From Noviherbaspirillum sp. UKPF54 (GTDB taxonomy: Bacteria; Pseudomonadota; Gammaproteobacteria; Burkholderiales; Burkholderiaceae_D), in contig NZ_CP040128.1 in NCBI RefSeq assembly GCF_007874125.1, forward strand, positions 2,108,001 to 2,172,000: DNA of 64,000 nucleotides, given 5' to 3'. The translations under genes were made by a program, and so were the position numbers. Below are positions 57,781 through 64,000 of the stretch, in pieces; position 1 is the first letter of the stretch; every line of letters begins with the position of its first letter. The notes under the pieces were generated by a model. It was not told the DNA's origin. It saw only the letters and a list, made by a program, of their open reading frames with translations, and made no database searches.

Positions 57781-58527
57781 TCATGCCGCTCGAACGATGG
57801 CGAGAAAATCTGCCGCCTTGAGCGAGGCACCACCGATCAGGCCGCCATCAATATCAGGCATTGCCAGCAACTCCCTGGCGTTATCCGGCTTCATGCTGCC
57901 GCCATACAGGATCGGAATAAGCTCAGCCGCCTCGGCACTTTTATCCGCAAGCCTAGTGCGCAACATGGCATGCACATCCTGCGCCATCTGCGGCGTCGCT
58001 GTTTTGCCCGTACCAATTGCCCATACCGGTTCGTAGGCAACCACGATCTTTGAAAGCTCGCTGGGATCAAGCACCGCCAATACCGCATCGATTTGCGCAC
58101 CAACAACGGCAGACGTCCGACCGGATTCGCGCTCATCCAGTGACTCGCCCACGCACACGATCGGCGTCAAACCGGCCCCGAGCGCGACGTTCGCTTTTTG
58201 CGCTACCAGATCGTTACTCTCGCCATGATATGTGCGACGCTCGGAGTGCCCGACAATGACATAGCGGGCACCAAAATCCGTCAGCATGGCGCCAGAAATC
58301 TCCCCCGTGTATGCACCGGACTCATGAACCGAAACATCCTGCCCCCCCCAGGCGACTGGACTTTCAGCAAGCTCTGCTCGGCATTGCGCAAGATAGGGAG
58401 CAGGAACGCAAACCGCAACCGCACATGCCGGCTGACCAAGCTCGCCTTTGATCCCATTTAGTAGAACAGCATTGGCAGCAAGGCTGCCATTCATTTTCCA
58501 ATTACCGGCGATGAGTTTGCGGCGCAT
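57781..58527 (-). CDS. tpiA: Triosephosphate isomerase
   Basis: Interconverts dihydroxyacetone phosphate and glyceraldehyde-3-phosphate. 248 aa from the ATG at 58527 ([15 protein letters not shown]). Active-site Lys in GNWKMNG, His in VIVGHSERR, Glu in [16 protein letters not shown] and the phosphate loop [17 protein letters not shown] are intact. The first of tpiA-secG-tRNA-Leu on this strand. Confidence 0.97.
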   Translation of the reverse strand: MRRKLIAGNWKMNGSLAANAVLLNGIKGELGQPACAVAVCVPAPYLAQCRAELAESPVAWGGQDVSVHESGAYTGEISGAMLTDFGARYVIVGHSERRTYHGESNDLVAQKANVALGAGLTPIVCVGESLDERESGRTSAVVGAQIDAVLAVLDPSELSKIVVAYEPVWAIGTGKTATPQMAQDVHAMLRTRLADKSAEAAELIPILYGGSMKPDNARELLAMPDIDGGLIGGASLKAADFLAIVRAA

Positions 58528-58678
58528 AGGGGTCCAAATTTGCAATAACCCTTGATTCTAGCGCGGCGCAGCATGAGTGGTCAAACCATAAAGGAAGGAT
58601 TCGACCGCACTCAATTCGGCATGTTCCACGAGTCACGAAATATATCGCTACACTGCATCAGCATGCGCCCTGCAGGGA

Positions 58679-59659
58679 CTAGCTCACCTTCAGGACGATC
58701 TTGCCGATATGTTCGCTCGACTCCATCAGCGCATGCGCCTGCGCAACCTCGGCAAGGGGGAAAACGCGGTATAACACCGGTTTGATTTTTCCGCAGTCAA
58801 GCAACGGCCAGACGTGCTCACGCAGACGCTCTGCAATCCCCGCCTTAAATTCAACTGGACGAGGCCTCAACGTCGAACCAGTGATCGTAAGACGTCTGCG
58901 CAACACTTGGCCGATATCGACTGTCGCCTTCGCTCCGCCCAGCAACGCGATCACCGAGAGACGCCCGTCATCAGCAAGACAATCGATTTCACGCGGCAGA
59001 TAAGTGCCTGCAACCATGTCGAGAATGACATCAACGCCCTTCCCGCCAGTTAATGCCTTTACGACTTCGACAAAGTCCTCGCTGCGATAATTAATGCCGC
59101 GAACGGCGCCAAGCGATTCGCACACCCTGCATTTTTCATCCGTGCCAGCAGTTGCAAACACACGATGCCCGAGCGCAGTCGCCATTTGGATCGCGGTCAC
59201 ACCGATTCCGGAAGTACCTCCCTGCACCAGCAAGGTTTCAGCCCCGGTCAAGCGCGCACGGTCGAACACGTTGCTCCATACGGTAAAAAACGTTTCAGGC
59301 AAGGACGCCGCCTCCTCAACGCTCAGCCCTTTCGGAATAGGCAGGCATTGGCGCACCGGTGCCGCGCAATATTCGGCATAACCACCGCCCTGCACCAGCG
59401 CGCAAACCATGTCCCCCTTCTTGAAGTCGCTGCCGGAAAAATCGCCATCTACGATTTCACCCGCCACTTCGAGCCCAGGCAATTCGGATGCACCGGGAGG
59501 AACCGGATATTGCCCCATGCGCTGAAGCACGTCCGGCCGGTTAATACCTGCCGCGTGCACCCTGACCATTACGTCCCCCGGGTTGAGGTTTGGCATCGGC
59601 TTATCACAAAGCCGCAAAACATCCGGCGGCCCCGGCCGTGTAATCTCGATAGCTCTCAT
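58679..59659 (-). CDS. NAD(P)H quinone oxidoreductase, PIG3-type
   Basis: 326 aa medium-chain dehydrogenase/reductase without zinc. Start ATG at 59659 (MRAIEITRPGPPDVLRL). GroES-like N-terminal domain (1-125); Rossmann domain with VQGGTSGIGVTAIQMATALG. The segment ASLPETFFTVWSNVFDRA is typical of the PIG3/TIGR02824 group. Reduces quinones with NADPH in related proteins; physiological substrate unknown. It lies 151 nt upstream of tpiA and is divergent from the diguanylate cyclase gene. Confidence 0.92.
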   Translation of the reverse strand: MRAIEITRPGPPDVLRLCDKPMPNLNPGDVMVRVHAAGINRPDVLQRMGQYPVPPGASELPGLEVAGEIVDGDFSGSDFKKGDMVCALVQGGGYAEYCAAPVRQCLPIPKGLSVEEAASLPETFFTVWSNVFDRARLTGAETLLVQGGTSGIGVTAIQMATALGHRVFATAGTDEKCRVCESLGAVRGINYRSEDFVEVVKALTGGKGVDVILDMVAGTYLPREIDCLADDGRLSVIALLGGAKATVDIGQVLRRRLTITGSTLRPRPVEFKAGIAERLREHVWPLLDCGKIKPVLYRVFPLAEVAQAHALMESSEHIGKIVLKVS

Positions 59660-59885
59660 GTCTGTTCGTGAGATGAAAAAAATTTGCATTTTACGTTACG
59701 CACACATTTTATATAGGCGGATATCTGGCGCATGGAAATGCTAATAGACAACAATTGATGCATCGCAACATTGTTACACGCAAACTAGCCAAGAATAGCG
59801 CGGGACATTGAAAACAGCCTGAACAACGATCGCCTCATTGCTGCACCGACCTTGTTTCATTTGTTACAAAAGAACGGGAACTAAA

Positions 59886-59913
59886 TTGACAAGTTTCATT
59901 TCCAAACGGAAAT
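59886..59913 (+). promoter_or_regulatory. Candidate promoter and inverted repeat before GGDEF gene
   Basis: TTGACA (59886-59891), a perfect -35 hexamer, is followed by ATTTCC-AAAC-GGAAAT (59898-59913), an inverted repeat with 6 bp arms covering the expected spacer and -10 area. No consensus -10 at 17 bp is seen; AATATAAA follows at 19-21 bp. Confidence 0.4.
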
Positions 59914-59937
59914 ATAAACTCATGTCGAGGCACAGCC

Positions 59938-62796
59938 ATGCAGCTCGCTCTTGTTTCCAGGCCAAATAGAAAGCATTTAAAAATGCATTTATCGGCAATC
60001 AATGAACGGCTTATTCTTGCACTCGAGAGTTCGCGCCAGATGGCGTTTGACTGGCACATTCCCGACGATAAGCTTTATGTCTGCGGCGAGCCAATGGAGA
60101 GCTTTATTGACTCGTTGCTAGAACCCGGGACAGCTTGGCGCTCCAGCACACTACCCGCCATCATCCATAACGACGACCAGGAAAATTTTCGCCGCCAGCT
60201 GCGTGATGCACTTAAGGGGACGGCCGGCACGGACGGCGCGTTCTACAAGGCGGAACTGCGCCTGAGGGATTCCCAGCATACTTGGCGTTGGGTCAACATC
60301 AGCGGCAAAATCATCGAGCGCGACCGCAACGGGCAGGCAGTCCGCATGGTAGGCACCTTTTCCGACATAGACGAACGCAAGCAGAACGAAAGAAAAATCG
60401 CTCGGCTGCGCGATCTGTACGCCACGCTCAGTCAGACCAATCAGGCGATCGTTCGAATCGGCGAGCGGGATGCACTGTTCCGTGAAATTTGCCGCATTGC
60501 GGTCGAGCATGGCCGCTTTCACATGGCGTGGATCGGCCTGATTGACCACACCAGCAAGCAAGTCATCAGCGTCGCGTCATACGGCAAGAACCCCGACGCA
60601 CTTCAGCACCTCTCGGTCTCAGTCGACGACTCCAAGCCCGAAGGCTGCGGCGTGATCGGCATGGCGCTCAGGGAGAATCGGCCGAATATCTGCAACGATC
60701 TTTACAGCACTCCCCACCCGAGCCACCGCCTGAAAGCAGCTAATGAGGCGGAATATCAATCTCTTGCAAGCTTTCCTTTTCACATTGCCGGCAAAACGCT
60801 AGGCGCATTGAATCTGTATTCCGCAGAAAAAGACTTTTTCGATGAGCAGCTGATCGAGCTGCTGGAGGAAATGGCTCTCGATATTTCGTTCGCGATCGAA
60901 AACTACGAGCGCGAAGCGCAGCGCAAGGCGATCGAGGCCGCATTGGTCGACAGCGAACGCTTCAAGAGCGCAATCCTGACAGCCGCACTCGATTGCATCG
61001 TCTCGATCAATCGCAAGGGTGAAATCATCAGCTTCAACGAAGCCGCCGAGCGCACATTCGGTTATAGCCGCGACCAAGTACTCGGAAAGCCCTTGGTCGA
61101 TACCATCATCCCGCAAGAATGGCGCGATCGCCATCAGCCTGCCGTCGAGCGTTTTCTTTCCAACGGGACGAGCACCATGCTCAACCGACGCGTCGAGCTG
61201 ACGGCGATGCGATCAGACGGCACGATTTTTCCAGTGGAGCTCGCGGTCGTCCCGCTTAGCGTCGCAAACGAGCCCATCTTCACGGCGTTCATTCGCGACA
61301 TATCCGAGCTTAAGCAAAGCCAAGCCATTCTAAAAGACAGCGCCATGCGTTATCGCCAGCTAGTTGAACTGTCTCCCGAGGCGATTTTTGTTTACCGTGA
61401 CGGCAAGCTGGCCCTTCTCAATCAAGCCGGCGGCCGGATGCTCGGCACAGCCGACACCGCACGGCTGCTTGGCCGCAGCATTTTCGATTTCATTCATCCC
61501 GATTATCATGCCCTGTTTCAGGAGAGAGCCCGGCTGGCGCCGGCATCCCTGCCATCCACGCCATTCATCGAACAGATCTGGCTGCGTATGGATGGAAGCA
61601 GGTTCAATGCGGAGATCGCGGCGACCAACCTGATGTACAACGACGAGCCGGCGGTACAAGTGGTTGTGCGTGACATCACCGAACGCAAACGCACCGAGTC
61701 GCTGCAACTGGGGCAGAATCGCATCCTCAATATGGTCGCGACCGGGGTCGCGTTGCCGGAAATCCTGTTGGAAATAGCACGATTCGTCGAAAGTCAGTCA
61801 GATCACGGCCTGTGTTCGATAATGCAACTCAACGGCGATGGCTCCGCGCTTACCGACCGGATCGCTCCCAGCCTGCCGCAAACCTATCTTTCACGGCTCG
61901 CCGACAGCAAAGTCGGGCCGGCCAATTGCTCATGCGGCACAGCCGTCTTCCGTGCGGCGCCGGTAATCGTCACCGATATCGCGACCGATCCGCTCTGGGA
62001 GTCGCGCCGCGATCTTGCGCTCGCGCATGGCCTGAGAGCGTGCACCTCCTGGCCAATTTTCGGGAAGAACAAGAAAATTCTCGGTACCTTTGCTCTCTAT
62101 TTCATGGAGCCATCTGCGCCGTCCGCCAGAGACTTGCAGCTCTTTAACATCTGCACCAATCTCGCCGGGATTGCGATCGAGGGCCGCGCCTCGGAAGAAA
62201 AGATTCGCTACCTGGCGCACTATGACGGACTGACGTCGCTGCCGAACCGGTTTCTCTTCAAGGAATACCTCGATCTGGCGCTGCGCAATGCAAAAAGACA
62301 TGGCAAGAAATTCGCTGTCTTTTTCCTCGACCTCGACAAGTTCAAGGAAATCAACGATACGCTCGGCCACGATGCTGGTGACCACGTGCTACGGGAAGTT
62401 GCCGCGCGCCTGCGCAACTGCCTTCGCCATACCGACAAGATTGCCCGCATGGGCGGCGACGAATTCTATGTCTTGATCGAGGATCTCGGCGACGGCCGGT
62501 ATGCCGCAGATGTCGCGCAAAAACTTCTTGATGCCGCATTACGCCCGGTGCGCGTCGCTGACCGCGACTGCCAACTGAGCGTCAGCATCGGGATCAGCAT
62601 TTTCCCTGATGACGGCAATGATGAGCTGACGCTTTTGAAGAACGCAGACAGCGCGATGTACCGCGCCAAGGATCGCGGAAAAAATGCCTACGAATTCTTT
62701 TCGCCGCATCTGGAATTCGGAGAGGAAAAACTGGATATGTTCAAGCAGCACCTGATGGCACACTTAAAAGAAAGCGAAACCACGTACTACAGCTGA
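59938..62796 (+). CDS. Multi-sensor diguanylate cyclase (PAS/GAF/GGDEF)
   Basis: 952 aa, no membrane helix, so cytoplasmic. Approximate order: PAS (35-155), GAF (165-320), PAS (335-455), PAS (465-585), GAF (595-745) and GGDEF (755-925). The active site GGDEF (839-843) is intact, and RHTD at 830-833 is a complete product-inhibition I-site five residues before it. There is no EAL or HD-GYP domain, so it should make c-di-GMP and be feedback-inhibited. The second GAF has CSCGTAVFRAAPVIVTDI, typical of GAF domains in signalling proteins. It is inserted between the quinone oxidoreductase and pnp genes with its own promoter region. Confidence 0.93.
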   Translation: MQLALVSRPNRKHLKMHLSAINERLILALESSRQMAFDWHIPDDKLYVCGEPMESFIDSLLEPGTAWRSSTLPAIIHNDDQENFRRQLRDALKGTAGTDGAFYKAELRLRDSQHTWRWVNISGKIIERDRNGQAVRMVGTFSDIDERKQNERKIARLRDLYATLSQTNQAIVRIGERDALFREICRIAVEHGRFHMAWIGLIDHTSKQVISVASYGKNPDALQHLSVSVDDSKPEGCGVIGMALRENRPNICNDLYSTPHPSHRLKAANEAEYQSLASFPFHIAGKTLGALNLYSAEKDFFDEQLIELLEEMALDISFAIENYEREAQRKAIEAALVDSERFKSAILTAALDCIVSINRKGEIISFNEAAERTFGYSRDQVLGKPLVDTIIPQEWRDRHQPAVERFLSNGTSTMLNRRVELTAMRSDGTIFPVELAVVPLSVANEPIFTAFIRDISELKQSQAILKDSAMRYRQLVELSPEAIFVYRDGKLALLNQAGGRMLGTADTARLLGRSIFDFIHPDYHALFQERARLAPASLPSTPFIEQIWLRMDGSRFNAEIAATNLMYNDEPAVQVVVRDITERKRTESLQLGQNRILNMVATGVALPEILLEIARFVESQSDHGLCSIMQLNGDGSALTDRIAPSLPQTYLSRLADSKVGPANCSCGTAVFRAAPVIVTDIATDPLWESRRDLALAHGLRACTSWPIFGKNKKILGTFALYFMEPSAPSARDLQLFNICTNLAGIAIEGRASEEKIRYLAHYDGLTSLPNRFLFKEYLDLALRNAKRHGKKFAVFFLDLDKFKEINDTLGHDAGDHVLREVAARLRNCLRHTDKIARMGGDEFYVLIEDLGDGRYAADVAQKLLDAALRPVRVADRDCQLSVSIGISIFPDDGNDELTLLKNADSAMYRAKDRGKNAYEFFSPHLEFGEEKLDMFKQHLMAHLKESETTYYS

Positions 62797-62837
62797 CTTC
62801 GCGCATCCCGCCCTGCCCTCAGGCGCGAAGCAATAAA

Positions 62838-62871
62838 AAAAACCGCCCGAGCGACTGCTGCGGGCGGTTTT
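62838..62871. terminator. Bidirectional terminator, GGDEF gene and pnp
   Basis: AAAACCGCCCG and CGGGCGGTTTT pair in 11 bp across an 11 nt loop. On the minus strand it is followed by TTTTATTG, making a strong pnp terminator; on the plus strand it serves the cyclase gene. Confidence 0.9.
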
Positions 62872-62912
62872 CATTGATGACGACGGCCTAAGCGATCGTC
62901 ATCCGCTTCGCC

Positions 62913-64000
62913 TTACTGCTGTTGTTGCGCCGCGCCACCTTCTTCGGCGGCTGCAGCCTTCATCGATAATTTCAGGCGGCCGCGCTCATCGGTCTCCAGC
63001 ACCTTGACACGTACCTGCTGGCCTTCCTTCAGGTAGTCGCCTACGGCGTTGACGCGCTCGTTGGCGATCTGGCTGATGTGCAGCAGACCGTCGCGTCCCG
63101 GCAGGACTTGCACGATTGCGCCGAAGTCGAGCAGCTTGAGTACGACGCCATCATAGATCTTGCCCACTTCGACGGAGGCGGTCAGCTCTTCGATACGGCG
63201 CTTGGCTTCCTGGCCGGCGGCAGCGTCGACCGAAGCAATCGTCACCACACCCTCATCGCTGATGTCGATCTGGGTGCCGGTTTCTTCGGTCAGCGCGCGG
63301 ATGACCGCGCCACCCTTGCCGATCACGTCACGGATTTTTTCCGGATTGATCTTGATGGTGATCAGGCGCGGAGCGAAGTCGGACAGCTCCGCCTTTCCAG
63401 CCGGGACGGCTTCCTGCATCTTCGCCAGGATGTGCATGCGGCCTTCCTTGGCTTGTGCCAGCGCGACTTGCATGATTTCCTTGGTGATGCCCTGGATCTT
63501 GATGTCCATCTGCAGCGCGGTAATGCCGTTAGCGGTACCGGCGACCTTGAAGTCCATATCGCCCAGGTGATCTTCATCACCCAGAATGTCGGTCAGCACG
63601 GCGAACTTGCTGCCATCCTTGATCAGGCCCATTGCAATGCCAGCTACATGCGCTTTCATCGGCACGCCCGCATCCATCAACGCCAAACAACCGCCGCACA
63701 CCGACGCCATCGACGACGAACCATTCGACTCAGTGATTTCCGAAACCAGACGCACCGAATAGCTGAACTCTTCCGGTGCCGGCAGCGCAGCCTGCAGTGC
63801 ACGCTTGGCTAAACGGCCGTGGCCGATTTCGCGGCGCTTCGGCGTGCCCACGCGGCCAGTTTCACCGGTCGCGAACGGAGGCATGTTGTAGTGAAGCATG
63901 AAGCGGTCGGAATACTCGCCCATCAATGCATCGATCTTCTGCTCGTCGCGTGCAGTGCCGAGGGTTGCCACCACCAGCGCCTGCGTTTCGCCACGGGTGA
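62913..64000 (-). CDS. pnp: Polyribonucleotide nucleotidyltransferase, 5' end outside window
   Basis: 3'-5' phosphorolytic exoribonuclease of the RNA degradosome type. The C-terminal ~362 residues are present: the end of the second RNase PH domain ([76 protein letters not shown]), then the KH domain ([19 protein letters not shown]) and the S1 domain ([28 protein letters not shown]). The short tail ends in [14 protein letters not shown]. The frame is open to the window edge. Confidence 0.97.
   Translation of the reverse strand, partial: TRGETQALVVATLGTARDEQKIDALMGEYSDRFMLHYNMPPFATGETGRVGTPKRREIGHGRLAKRALQAALPAPEEFSYSVRLVSEITESNGSSSMASVCGGCLALMDAGVPMKAHVAGIAMGLIKDGSKFAVLTDILGDEDHLGDMDFKVAGTANGITALQMDIKIQGITKEIMQVALAQAKEGRMHILAKMQEAVPAGKAELSDFAPRLITIKINPEKIRDVIGKGGAVIRALTEETGTQIDISDEGVVTIASVDAAAGQEAKRRIEELTASVEVGKIYDGVVLKLLDFGAIVQVLPGRDGLLHISQIANERVNAVGDYLKEGQQVRVKVLETDERGRLKLSMKAAAAEEGGAAQQQQ

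Overview
The window is a chromosomal segment of a betaproteobacterium, most likely Burkholderiales and within or near Oxalobacteraceae. Reasons: the order sdhC-D-A-B-E-gltA beside a GntR gene and mdh; separate nuoC and nuoD; DUF2863 and DUF2818 genes; the run tpiA-secG-tRNA-Leu-nuoA..N; and the order thrS-infC-rpmI-rplT-pheS-pheT-ihfA-merR. Both window edges cut genes: gltA on the left and pnp on the right. I see no insertion sequence, prophage, CRISPR array, integrase or plasmid feature. This is core genome with a few accessory genes.

Layout. 1-11.8 kb is a TCA-cycle block: gltA, sdhEBADC, a GntR regulator, divergent mdh, a CoA-ester lyase, a small periplasmic protein resembling MliC-type lysozyme inhibitors, acnA and an unreported 54-residue membrane peptide. 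12-21 kb holds a DUF2863 gene, a CYTH protein overlapping an M14 carboxypeptidase, tRNA-Pro, an erythromycin-esterase-family gene, a 3-hydroxybutyrate-oligomer hydrolase and a sigma-54 activator. 21-29.2 kb is the translation and nucleoid operon ending in ihfA and a MerR gene, preceded by tRNA-Val. 29.3-41.4 kb carries a CDF cation exporter, an alpha/beta hydrolase-RidA-relA operon, 3-hydroxybutyrate dehydrogenase, a PQQ-type sugar dehydrogenase, scoAB, a PAS-LuxR regulator, a thioesterase, an SDR and ETF-ubiquinone oxidoreductase. 41.4-57.1 kb is the complete complex I operon nuoA-N, continuing into DUF2818 and Nudix genes. 57.1-64 kb is tRNA-Leu, secG, tpiA, a quinone oxidoreductase, a large multi-sensor diguanylate cyclase and the 3' part of pnp.

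How the genes work together. Citrate synthase, aconitase, succinate dehydrogenase, malate dehydrogenase, ETF-QO and complex I form the respiratory carbon-to-quinone core. The 3HB-oligomer hydrolase, 3HB dehydrogenase and succinyl-CoA:3-ketoacid CoA-transferase together give a route from storage-polymer oligomers to acetoacetyl-CoA, although they are in three separate transcription units.

Most unusual signals. (1) Between tRNA-Val and thrS lies a 14-codon ORF with three consecutive Thr codons, followed by a strong intrinsic terminator just before thrS: the layout of an amino-acid attenuator. (2) infC has no usable NTG start; an AUA codon with a well-placed Shine-Dalgarno sequence restores the conserved N-terminus. 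(3) The rpmI ribosome site is folded into a perfect hairpin. (4) A Phe-rich short ORF overlaps the pheS start codon, downstream of a terminator-like hairpin. (5) Three hairpins sit between pheS and pheT. Together these suggest layered RNA-level control of the thrS-to-merR operon. They are predictions from sequence and none is proven here.
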